DNA of 62,128 bases, from contig NZ_JARUKV010000029.1 of the NCBI RefSeq assembly GCF_029688865.1, positions 1 through 62,128 of the forward strand. The letters are read 5' to 3'. Position 1 is the stretch's first letter. Every line of letters starts with the position of its first letter. The notes under the pieces are model-generated. The model had not been told where the DNA came from. It ran no database searches and was given only the letters and a program-made list of their open reading frames with translations. This DNA comes from Natronococcus sp. A-GB7 (GTDB lineage Archaea; Halobacteriota; Halobacteria; Halobacteriales; Natrialbaceae). Below, piece after piece: positions 8,272 to 16,148 of the stretch. The position numbers and the translations under genes were made by a program.

Positions 8272-9324
8272 ATGTCCAGTACCAATGAACGACGAGTGTC
8301 CGAACGGCGGAAGCGGGGCCGACGCGAACTCCGGGGACGAACGGTGACCAGCTGTGAGACACCCGTCGTCCTGTTGCTCTACAACCGACCGGATACGACT
8401 GCACAAGTGGTCGAACGGCTCGCGGCGGTCGAACCCGAAACGGTCTACGTCGTCGCCGACGGGCCGGTCGACGCCGAGGACGCCGAGCGCTGTCGGGCCG
8501 CGCGCGCCGTCGTCGAGGAGGGGATCGACTGGCCCTGCGAGCTCCACCGCCGGTACCGCGATCGCAACCACGGCGTCTCGAGCATCGCCAAGGGGCTCGA
8601 CTGGGTGTTCGGACGCGAACGGGAGGCGATCGTCCTCGAGGACGACTGCGTGCCCAACGATTCGTTTTTCGCGTTCTGCGAGGCGATGCTCGAGCGCTAC
8701 CGGGACGACGAGCGGATCATGTCGGTCAACGGGACGAACCGCCTCGAGAGCTGGAAGGACGACCGCCAGGACTACCACTTCGTCACCTACCAGGGCGTGT
8801 GGGGGTGGGCGACCTGGCGGCGCGCCTGGAGAGCGTACGACCAAGAGATGCAGAAGTGGACCGACCCGGAGGTCAGGGACCGCGTTCGGGACGTCATCTG
8901 CGACGACGAGCAGTTCGCCTACCGGTACGAGCGGTTCCAGAAACGGTACGAGGGCAACTCCGTCGCCTGGAGCAAACCCTGGCGCTTCGCGATCACGGTC
9001 AACAACGGGCTCTCGGTGGTTCCCTCGAAAAACCTCGTCTCGAACGTCGGGTTCGACGAGCGCGGCATTCACACGACCGATCCGGACTCCGACCTCGCCG
9101 AGATCCCGCGGTACGAACACTCGCCGTGGTACGAGGGGCCGGGACACGTCATGCCCGACCGCCAGTACGAACGGCGGTACTTCGAGCGCTTCGAGCGGAC
9201 GACCGAGCGGGAGGAAGCGGTCGAACGGGGCGTTCGGCACGCGAAGGGCGTCGGCGCCCGGGTGCTTCCGGAGGGAGTGAAGAACGTGCTGAAACGCCGA
9301 TTCGGGCTGGGCTACTCGACGTAA
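8272..9324 (+). CDS. GT-A glycosyltransferase, HlpA-like
   Basis: 350 aa. After a basic N-terminal extension (about 28 residues), residues 30-300 follow the GT-A pattern: PVVLLLYNRPDTTAQVVERL, a DGP loop, then NHGVSSIAKGLDWVF and the metal-site-like VLEDDCVPN. Next come QGVWGWATWRRAW and SNVGFDERGIHT, which are hallmarks of the family often annotated hemolytic protein HlpA-like glycosyltransferases. Predicted role: sugar transfer in surface glycan assembly on the cytoplasmic side. It is the only apparently intact glycosyltransferase in this decayed locus. Its last bases overlap the end of the convergent relic at 9312. The first in-frame ATG is used; the true start could be slightly downstream at the GTG before TSCETPVV. 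Confidence 0.82.
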   Translation: MSSTNERRVSERRKRGRRELRGRTVTSCETPVVLLLYNRPDTTAQVVERLAAVEPETVYVVADGPVDAEDAERCRAARAVVEEGIDWPCELHRRYRDRNHGVSSIAKGLDWVFGREREAIVLEDDCVPNDSFFAFCEAMLERYRDDERIMSVNGTNRLESWKDDRQDYHFVTYQGVWGWATWRRAWRAYDQEMQKWTDPEVRDRVRDVICDDEQFAYRYERFQKRYEGNSVAWSKPWRFAITVNNGLSVVPSKNLVSNVGFDERGIHTTDPDSDLAEIPRYEHSPWYEGPGHVMPDRQYERRYFERFERTTEREEAVERGVRHAKGVGARVLPEGVKNVLKRRFGLGYST

Positions 9325-10125
9325 CGGACGTTTCGCCGCGCGACGTCGGCGAGTTCGCGGCTGCGCTCGGCGAGTTCCTCGCGACGATCCTCTCCCTCCT
9401 CGGCGTACGAGCCCGCGAGTTCGACGATCGACTCGACGTGTTCGTGGAGTTCGAGGGCATCGAACGTCGGCGCGTCGAGACCGACCTGTTCGATCACCCC
9501 CATCGTTTTGTGAGTGTTCGCCGTCAACGTGACGATCGGCGTCCCGCCGACGAGCGCGTAGATGCTCGGATGCCACCGCCCGCTGACGTAGAGGTCGGTC
9601 TGCGAGAGGACGTCGATCGCCTGTCGAACCGGGGTGTGGGGCCCGATCAGCGGGTAGCCGTGGCGCTCGGCGATCGGGCGGAACAGCTCGGCGTCGCTCG
9701 AGCAGGACGCGGTCAGGACGACGGGTGCGATCTCATCCTCGAGACGCGCACAGAGCTCCTCGAAGGCCGGCTCGGGATCGTACGCGGGGGAGCTTTGTGT
9801 CCGGATCGGGACGGTCCCAGTCGCCGTCGCGAACGGCACCGAACAGGCGCTCCTTGCCATCCCAGGGCGGGTACTCGCGTATCGTCGTGTGCGTGATTCG
9901 TGACGGGTCGACGGACGCGATCCCGAACGGATCGAGCGGTGCGGCGTACTCGTCCGTGTCGAACGTCATCGCCCGCCTGTAGTACCGGCGTCCGAGTCGC
10001 CAGCGGACCGATTCGGGACAGGCCTCCCGTCCGAACACCGCGTAGCCGAGCCCGCGGACCGACAGCCACCGCAGTCCGTCACGTCGGAACGTCCGATACC
10101 CCCGCCGGAGCGGCGACTCACTCAT
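9312..10125 (-). pseudogene. Chimeric relic: ParB-like N-terminus joined to polysaccharide pyruvyl transferase C-terminus
   Basis: From the ATG at 10125 the minus strand encodes SPLRRGYRTFRRDGL ... PFGIASVDPSRI ... GAVRDGDWDR, the N-terminal part of the ParB-like proteins seen in haloarchaeal glycosylation clusters. Near 9795 homology switches, in a different frame, to DLYVSGRWHPSIYALVGGTP and TANTHKTMGVIEQVGL. This is the C-terminal part of the polysaccharide pyruvyl transferase family and ends at the stop at 9312. Because the frames differ at the join, no single protein can be made. The complementary C-terminal half of a ParB-like protein lies at about 6824-7076 on the plus strand. Confidence 0.6.
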
Positions 10126-10303
10126 CACGCGCCGTTCGTCCGCACACCGACAAGAGTCTTGAGGAGCGACCAGTTTCCGAACTACCACGTTCGACCCGTC
10201 TCGCCCCGTTTGCCGTCGTGTCCGGAACGCGTTGAACTCGAGAGGGAGCCCCGTCGACGGTTCCTCGACGGTTCGGTCCCGGAAACCGCTCGAGCCAGGA
10301 CGG

Positions 10304-12136
10304 TCAGTCCTCGGACTCTCCTTCGGCGTTCGCACGGCGGCGGAGCCACTCGAGGCCGAGCGCGCCGCCGGCGATTCCGGCACCCGCAGTGAATCCCGGC
10401 ATTCCCTCGGGGCCGTCCTCGAGGTCGGCGGCGTCGCCATCCGCGTCGTCGGACTCGGCGTCGGCTGCGTCGTCCGTGTCGTCATCGTCGGACTCGAGGA
10501 CGTCATCGGTGGCGCCCTCGGGCTCGTCGGTCGACTCCGGTTCGGCCTCGCTCTCGGTAGTCGCGTCGTCGGTGCCGTCGTCGACGGTTTCAGTGTCGTC
10601 CTCGGTTTCGTTGTCCCCGGATCGCTCGTCGTCCGCATCTGCCGCCCCGTCACCGGTTCCGTCTGGCTCCTCGCTTGCACCTTCGTCGGTGCTGTCCATC
10701 TCGTCCCCATCTGCGTCGTCACTGTCCGTCTCCCCGCCGTCGGATCGGCGGTCGGTTCCGTCGTCCCGATCCCGGTCGCTCCCGTCGCCCTCGCTCTCGT
10801 CTTCAGTGCCGTCGTCACCGGTTCGATTGGATCCGTCGTCCTCGCTACTGCTGTCGTCCTCGCTGCCGTCGTCGTCAGTTCGGTCGGATCCGTCGCTCTC
10901 GCTACTGCTGTCGTCTCGGCTATCGCTCCCGTCGTCGTCCCGGTCGCCGTCGTCACCGTCGTCCGTCCCGGACCGGTCCCGAAGCGCGACGAGGGCGCCG
11001 TCGCTGGCGACGTAGATCGCGTCCTCGGTGATCGCCCGAATCGGTCCGAGCGGCCCCTCGCTCCCGTCGACCGACCACCGTTCGCTGCCGTCCCGTTCGT
11101 CCAGCGCGACGAGCCGTCGACCGTCGTCGTCGCCGACAACGGCGTAGACCGTCTCACCGGCGACGGCGGCCCGTCCGTGGGTGGTCGTCGCCTCGAGGAT
11201 CCACTCGGTCTCGCCGTCCTCGAGCGAGCGACCGCGGTACGCGTCGTCCGTCCGGGTAACGGCTACCGACTCGCCCATCGCGACCTCGCCCGAAGCTCCG
11301 GACGCCGTCCCGAGGACGGCGCCCGTCTGTGCGTCGTAGTGCCGTCGATCTCCGTCTACACCGCCCGCGGAGATGACGGCGGTCGCGTTCCCCTGGATCG
11401 TCGGGCCGCGAGCGGAGCCATCGGACTCGCGGCGCCAGACCTCCTCGCCGGTGTCGGGATCGTACGCGAGCATCGTCCTCTCGGTCGCGGCGTACACGAC
11501 GCCGTTCGCTGCCGCGGTTCCGGCGACGAACCCACTCTCGTCGCCGTCCTCGTCTATCGAGGCGACGTCCCACCGGACCGAGCCGTCCTCGGGCTCGAGC
11601 GCGTACAGCACCCCGTTGACGACGACGTAGACGCCGCCGTACGCGACCGTCTGCCAGGCGGCCGCCTCGTCCGTCCCGAAGTCCGTTCGCCAGCGGACGC
11701 GACCGTTCGATCGGTCCAGCGCGACGACCTCCGTTCCGGTGAGGAACACCCGCTCGCCGTCGACCGAGGGGGCGGTCGCCGCGACGTCGGGGTTCTCCCA
11801 GACGAGCGCCCCATCCGCCGCGTCGAGCGCGACGACGCCGTCGTCGATCGTCGCGTACACGGTCCCGTCCGCGACGGCGATCTCGTCGTGGTGGTCGATC
11901 GACCAGTTCGCCTCGAGCGTCCCGCCCTCGAACACGGGGCCGTCCGCGACGTACCGGGCGTGTCCGGCGTCGCCGCGGTGTGACGGCCAGCCCCCGACCA
12001 GATCCGGGGTCGCCTCGATATCGGGATCCGGGAGCGCCTCGTCCCGATCACCGCCGACGGCTCCTGCGGAGGCGACCGTCCCCGCCGGGAGCGCCGCAAC
12101 CGCCGTCAGTACCGATCGCCGGCTCCAATCGCTCAT
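10304..12136 (-). CDS. Tat-exported PQQ-type beta-propeller with PGF-CTERM-like tail (paralogue 2)
   Basis: 610 aa. Signal: MSDWSRRSVLTAVAALPAG (Tat). Residues about 45-385 carry seven or so propeller blades with repeated DGTVYAxxDDGVxALDAxDG-type strands, e.g. NGVVYAATERTMLAYDP. Residues 390-580 are a low-complexity Ser/Asp/Gly/Glu linker. The tail MPGFTAGAGIAGGALGLEWL plus RRR is an archaeosortase-type sorting signal with an unusual Glu-Trp near the end of the hydrophobic stretch, shared by all three paralogues in this window. Expected to be a surface-anchored binding or scaffold protein. The promoter motif at 12157-12171 predicts a leaderless transcript. ptsI lies upstream on the same strand, about 215 bases away. 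Confidence 0.88.
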   Translation of the reverse strand: MSDWSRRSVLTAVAALPAGTVASAGAVGGDRDEALPDPDIEATPDLVGGWPSHRGDAGHARYVADGPVFEGGTLEANWSIDHHDEIAVADGTVYATIDDGVVALDAADGALVWENPDVAATAPSVDGERVFLTGTEVVALDRSNGRVRWRTDFGTDEAAAWQTVAYGGVYVVVNGVLYALEPEDGSVRWDVASIDEDGDESGFVAGTAAANGVVYAATERTMLAYDPDTGEEVWRRESDGSARGPTIQGNATAVISAGGVDGDRRHYDAQTGAVLGTASGASGEVAMGESVAVTRTDDAYRGRSLEDGETEWILEATTTHGRAAVAGETVYAVVGDDDGRRLVALDERDGSERWSVDGSEGPLGPIRAITEDAIYVASDGALVALRDRSGTDDGDDGDRDDDGSDSRDDSSSESDGSDRTDDDGSEDDSSSEDDGSNRTGDDGTEDESEGDGSDRDRDDGTDRRSDGGETDSDDADGDEMDSTDEGASEEPDGTGDGAADADDERSGDNETEDDTETVDDGTDDATTESEAEPESTDEPEGATDDVLESDDDDTDDAADAESDDADGDAADLEDGPEGMPGFTAGAGIAGGALGLEWLRRRANAEGESED

Positions 12137-12156
12137 ACGCCCCCATGTTATGTAGC

Positions 12157-12171
12157 CTACAAATACTTTCA
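12157..12171 (-). promoter_or_regulatory. Leaderless-type promoter of propeller paralogue 2
   Basis: The minus strand reads TGAAAGTATTTGTAG; the BRE-like GAAAG and TATA-like TATTTG blocks end about 25 bases before the ATG at 12136. That spacing is what a leaderless haloarchaeal promoter requires. The same 10-base core occurs three more times at 1415, 1984 and 2339. Confidence 0.55.
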
Positions 12172-12352
12172 GGCCATATTTTATTATTTAGCTGAGGATT
12201 CGGCCGACGCGACAAACCGGTACGGGCGAAGGGACGACACGTCGCTTTCCGGGACCGGAGGGCGGTCTTCGAAAACGAGAGGCGGCGATCGAAAATCGAT
12301 CCGCGACCCACCGAGGAGCGGCCAGGGGCGTGCGATACCGATCGGACGGGAC

Positions 12353-14053
12353 TCACCGATCCGCGGCTTCGGATTCGATGCGTTCGATAGCCTGTGCGCA
12401 GGTTGCCGCCTCGAGCGCGCCCGACGCGCGCTCGGCCGCGTCCTCGGCGTCGACAGCCTGGACGGCGGCTTTGACCTCCGGAACGGTGACCGCGCTCATG
12501 CTGAGTTCGTCGAGACCCAGTCCGACGAGGAGGTCGGTCAGCTCGGGATCCCCGGCCATCTCCCCGCACATGCCGATCCAGGCGCCGTGCTCGTGGGCCG
12601 CCTCGACAGTTCGGGCGATGGCTCGCAACACGGCGGGGTGGCGCGGCTCCCGGAGCTCGGCGACGCGCTCGTTCTCGCGCGCTGCAGCCATGACGTACTG
12701 GGTGAGGTCGTTCGTCCCGATGCTGAAGAAGTCGACTTGGTCGGCGAGTTCGGGGGCAGTAAAGACGGCCCCGGGCGTTTCGATCATGACGCCGAGCTCG
12801 GGGATCGCGTAGTCGACACCCTCCTCGTCGAGCGCGTCGGCGATCGCGCTCACGGTCTCGAGCGCGTCGGTCAGCTCCTCCGGCGTCGTGACGAGAGGAA
12901 ACATGACCGCCAGCTGCCCCTCCCCGTCGGCGGCCGCCCGGAGCAGCGCCCGGAGCTGGGTCTCGAAGAGGTCGGCGTCCGGGCCGAGCGAGCGCCGGAT
13001 GCCGCGCTGGCCCAGGAACGGGTTCTCCTCTTCGGGCAGCTCGAGGTAGGGGATCGGCTTGTCGCCGCCGACGTCGAGGGTGCGGACGACGACGCGGCCC
13101 TCGGGGAACGCCTCGAGCGCCTCGAGATACGCCTCGTACTGCTCGTCCTCGTCGGGGGGTGCCTCGCGGTCGAGAAAGAGGAACTCGGTCCGGTAGAGCC
13201 CGACACCGTCGGCCCCCTGGGCCTTCGCCCCCTCGAGTTCGGCGGGTCGGCCGACGTTCGCGGCGACCTCGATCTCGGTACCGTCGGCGGTCGTCACCGG
13301 CCTCTCGCGGATCTCGACGTCGTGGGTGGCGCGTGCGGCCTCGCGGCGCTCGTCCCTCGGCTCGACGACCAGTTCGCCCGCCTCGCCGTCGACGACGACC
13401 GTCGCGCCCTCGGCGACGTCGTGGAGGTCGTCGCCAACGCTGACGACAGCTGGGAGCGCGAGCGACCGGGCGAAGATCGCGGCGTGGGACGTTCGCCCTC
13501 CGGTAACGGTGGCGAACCCGGCGACGCGGTCGGGATCCAGCCGGGCGGTGTCGCTCGGCGTAAGCCGCTCGGCGAGGACGACCGCCCCCTCGGGTAGCTC
13601 GCCGAGATCGATCCGATCGCTGCCGGCGAGGACCCGAACGAGCCGATCGCGGACGTCCCGGAGGTCGTCGGCTCGCTCCGCCGTGCGTCCGCCCATCCCC
13701 TCGAACTGTTCGATCGGATCGGCGAAGGCTCGCTGGACGGCGTGCTCGGCAGGCAGCCCGTCTGCGATCGCGTCTTCGACGCCGTCCTCGATCTGCGGAT
13801 CCGCGAGGAACTGGAGGTGCGCGTCGAAAATCTCGGCTTCCTGTTCGCCGACGCGCTCGGCGGTGCGCTCACGTTCGGCCTCGAGTTCGCTCCGGGCGGT
13901 CTCCCGTGCGTCCGCGAACCGTCGGCGTTCGGCCTCGGGGTCGACGTCCGCCTCGTCGGGGTTGGGACGGTCGGCGTCCGGGCTGTACCAGACGACCGTG
14001 CCGACGCCCGAGCGCGGCGTCGCACCGGTGCCCGTGAGCGTGCGTTCGGTCAT
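12353..14053 (-). CDS. ptsI: PTS enzyme I (phosphoenolpyruvate-protein phosphotransferase)
   Basis: 566 aa from ATG 14053 (a GTG at 14059, overlapping the ptsH stop, is the alternative). Enzyme I autophosphorylates from phosphoenolpyruvate and passes the phosphate to HPr. Seen: an N-terminal HPr-binding helical part (residues 25-140), the swivelling domain with active-site His in GGRTSHAAIFARSLALPAVV, and the PEP-binding barrel with EFLFLDREAPP, GGDKPIPYLELPEEENPFLGQRG, VMFPLVTT and SIGTNDLTQYVMAAAREN. Length is normal for the family. It forms an operon with ptsH directly upstream (stop and start overlap or nearly so). No enzyme II or dihydroxyacetone-kinase subunit is in this window, so its partners are encoded elsewhere. 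Confidence 0.96.
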   Translation of the reverse strand: MTERTLTGTGATPRSGVGTVVWYSPDADRPNPDEADVDPEAERRRFADARETARSELEAERERTAERVGEQEAEIFDAHLQFLADPQIEDGVEDAIADGLPAEHAVQRAFADPIEQFEGMGGRTAERADDLRDVRDRLVRVLAGSDRIDLGELPEGAVVLAERLTPSDTARLDPDRVAGFATVTGGRTSHAAIFARSLALPAVVSVGDDLHDVAEGATVVVDGEAGELVVEPRDERREAARATHDVEIRERPVTTADGTEIEVAANVGRPAELEGAKAQGADGVGLYRTEFLFLDREAPPDEDEQYEAYLEALEAFPEGRVVVRTLDVGGDKPIPYLELPEEENPFLGQRGIRRSLGPDADLFETQLRALLRAAADGEGQLAVMFPLVTTPEELTDALETVSAIADALDEEGVDYAIPELGVMIETPGAVFTAPELADQVDFFSIGTNDLTQYVMAAARENERVAELREPRHPAVLRAIARTVEAAHEHGAWIGMCGEMAGDPELTDLLVGLGLDELSMSAVTVPEVKAAVQAVDAEDAAERASGALEAATCAQAIERIESEAADR

Positions 14054-14055
14054 CG

Positions 14056-14343
14056 TCACTCCTCAGCGTCAGCGGGTTCGTCCTCGGGGGCAGTCAGGAC
14101 GCGCTCGAGGGCGTCCAGCGCCGCCTCCTCGTCGGGGCCGTCCGCGATGAGCCGGACGTCCTCGCCGGATTCGGCACCGAGGCTCGTCACCGCGATCATG
14201 CTACCCGCGGCGATCGGGTCGTCGTCGCCGTACGCGATCTGTACGTCCGAGTCGTGCTCGTTGACCGTCTGGACGAACCTCGCGGCCGGACGGGCGTGCA
14301 GTCCCGCCTCGGGGACGATCGTCACGGTTCGTTCGCTGCTCAT
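14056..14343 (-). CDS. ptsH: HPr-type phosphocarrier protein
   Basis: 95 aa, slightly longer than classic HPr owing to an acidic tail. The phosphorylatable His lies in GLHARPAARFVQ near residue 16. AGSMIAVTSLGAESGEDVRL covers the regulatory region, with Ser at the position phosphorylated in firmicute HPr; HPr kinase is not expected in haloarchaea. It receives phosphate from the adjacent enzyme I. In haloarchaea such pairs serve fructose uptake or dihydroxyacetone kinase; which one applies here cannot be told because no EII or DhaKLM gene is present. Confidence 0.95.
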   Translation of the reverse strand: MSSERTVTIVPEAGLHARPAARFVQTVNEHDSDVQIAYGDDDPIAAGSMIAVTSLGAESGEDVRLIADGPDEEAALDALERVLTAPEDEPADAEE

Positions 14344-14649
14344 GTCGGCACCTCCCTCGGCACGGCCCGACCCCGAACCGTCCGCGGATCCGGCCGTTCC
14401 GGAACGTCGTCGAACGCGTCGAGCCCGTGATCGTGTCTAACGGTGGTTGCCCTCTCGCCCCGTACGAACGGTATCTCGGTTGGTTGTCGCATTCGATGGA
14501 ACGGAGTACGCAGTCGGGCTAAACAGTATCGTCTGTACCCGTTTCGTACCGAACCACCCGCGGTGGACTCCCGATCAGCCGCCACCTGTGTTCGTCGATT
14601 CGTCCGAGCGAAAGAAGTGTTGAACCATCGATAGGTTACTCGATGGAAC

Positions 14650-14772
14650 GTGCTCACAGTCCTCGTGGCAGGCTTCCTGCTCGTGACGGCAGTAGCCGTC
14701 TTCTTCCTGCCGAACTGGGCTATCGGTAGATGGCAATCCGACGGTCGGAACGACCGCACGGAGTCGCGGTGA
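14650..14772 (+). CDS. Small single-pass membrane protein
   Basis: 40 aa, GTG start. The sequence VLTVLVAGFLLVTAVAVFFL is one strongly hydrophobic helix, followed by PNWAIGRWQSDGRND and a basic-acidic tail. Codon choice is GC-rich at third positions like neighbouring genes, which favours a real gene. TAG at 14635 closes the frame upstream, so GTG 14650 is the natural start. Function unknown. Confidence 0.4.
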   Translation: MLTVLVAGFLLVTAVAVFFLPNWAIGRWQSDGRNDRTESR

Positions 14773-15174
14773 CGGGGCGCATCGGGCCCCCGCTACCGAA
14801 CGGGAGGCCGGGGACTCAGTCCTCGAGCCGAAGATCCGATTCGGCGACACCCCTGACGCGGGAGCGCTCGTTCGGCCGGCCACGGTCATCCCGATACCGA
14901 CTGAATCCCGGTCATCAGCGCCCATCGTAACCCTCAGCTGTCATACTCTGCACAGAATGTGCTACTTCACAGCATACGACGTACCGAAAGCGAACGCAAG
15001 ACGGCTCGGGACGTCACCTGTGTAACCCGGGACGAGGGCCCGGGTCAGCATCGGTGCCGATCCTCTCAAATACCCAGCATGAGACTCATACTATAATAAC
15101 ACATTCACTACTACGGCTCCCAATTAGTTTGGAAACGGGACTATGCCGGTTCACGCTCTTGGTAGAAGCAACTC
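14773..15174. other. Intergenic, no gene seen
   Basis: No supportable gene in 402 bases. A GC-rich inverted repeat at about 15027-15052 (ACCCGGGAC ... GGCCCGGGT) could be a terminator or RNA hairpin. AT-rich sequence at 15087-15130 probably holds the promoter of the regulator at 15175. Confidence 0.45.
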
Positions 15175-15849
15175 ATGACCTCGATCGTCAATCTCGAGAT
15201 TTCGGGCGACGGGACCGGGCTGGCGGAACTGTTCGACGCCGTTCCGTCGCTCACCTGCGAAGCGGAGGCCGCTATCGTCTCGAACGGGTACGATCTGTGG
15301 CTCTCCGGATCGTCCCGGTCGGAGCTCGAGGCAGGCCTCGAAGCGGCCTCGCCGATCGAGGAGTACGCACTGGTCAACGGCAGCGAGGAGGAGTGGCTGT
15401 ACAACGTCCGGTTCAGTTCGGAGACCACCGATCTCTTCGAACTGGTCCTCGAGGAGGGCGGCACCATCCTCGACGCGTCGGCCGTCGACGGCTCGTGGGT
15501 CCTCAATATTCGGGTCCAGGATCGAAGCGACGCGAGTTCGATCTACGACGAACTGGAGGACCGCGAGCTCGAACCGACGATCATCCGCCTCTACGAGACC
15601 AACGACGGTAATCGCTCGCAGGCCGGGCTCACGGAGCGACAGTACGAGACCCTGGTCGCGGCCGCGAACCACGGCTACTTCGAGATCCCGCGAGAGGTTT
15701 CGATGCAGGAGCTCTCCGAGGAGCTCGAGGTCTCCCACCAGGCGCTCTCCGAGCGACTCCGCCGCGCGTACCGATCGCTGGTCACCTCGGAACTCGACGT
15801 CACGACGGAGGAAGCAGAGCCCACGCCTTCTTCGACGCTTTCGGACTAA
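15175..15849 (+). CDS. Bacterio-opsin-activator-type HTH regulator
   Basis: 224 aa. Residues 1-150 form an N-terminal sensing or dimer part with repeated alpha-beta elements (YDLWLSG, VLNIRVQDRSDASSIYDELE). Residues 155-215 are the HTH_10 domain: LTERQYETLVAAANHGYFEIP, REVSMQELSEELEVSHQALSERLRRA. This is the classic C-terminal domain of Bat-like regulators. It probably binds DNA and controls a metabolic target, but the regulon is unknown. It stands alone, upstream of a tiny CxxC protein in the same orientation. The ATG at 15175 is the first in frame. Confidence 0.9.
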   Translation: MTSIVNLEISGDGTGLAELFDAVPSLTCEAEAAIVSNGYDLWLSGSSRSELEAGLEAASPIEEYALVNGSEEEWLYNVRFSSETTDLFELVLEEGGTILDASAVDGSWVLNIRVQDRSDASSIYDELEDRELEPTIIRLYETNDGNRSQAGLTERQYETLVAAANHGYFEIPREVSMQELSEELEVSHQALSERLRRAYRSLVTSELDVTTEEAEPTPSSTLSD

Positions 15850-15944
15850 CCGCCGGCGGATCGAGCTCCCACGTTCGCTCCGAGTCGGCAACCCTGCAAA
15901 TGGAGCCCGAGAACTGATTGCGATAGCCCCGCTTACAGCGGACA

Positions 15945-16115
15945 ATGCAAAAGCGGTGTCTGAACTGTAGCTGGGAGATTCGAAGCGCAGAGAGACAGCC
16001 GAAGGAGGAGCGAACGCGCGAAACGATCGATCACTTCACCGAGACGGGACACACGATCGTGACGCTCTCCGAGCCGAACACGTTCCGACCGGCCGAGCTG
16101 ATCCCGTCCGATTAG
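15945..16115 (+). CDS. Small CxxC protein
   Basis: 56 aa: MQKRCLNCSWEIRSAERQP at the N-terminus, then a charged helix and TGHTIVTLSEPNTF. A single C-x2-C pair could be half of a zinc site completed by His residues (two His in DHFTETGH) or by dimerisation. Too short for standard gene calling but with GC-rich third positions and a clear ATG and stop. It lies 96 bases after the Bat-like regulator. Function unknown. Confidence 0.5.
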   Translation: MQKRCLNCSWEIRSAERQPKEERTRETIDHFTETGHTIVTLSEPNTFRPAELIPSD

Positions 16116-16148
16116 CGAACCCCCGCGCCCGAGACGGATACTCCGGGA

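Noticed and set aside
10232-11983. 583-codon plus-strand frame opposite propeller paralogue 2
   Set aside because: Same kind of antisense shadow; the minus-strand protein has Tat signal, blades and sorting tail.
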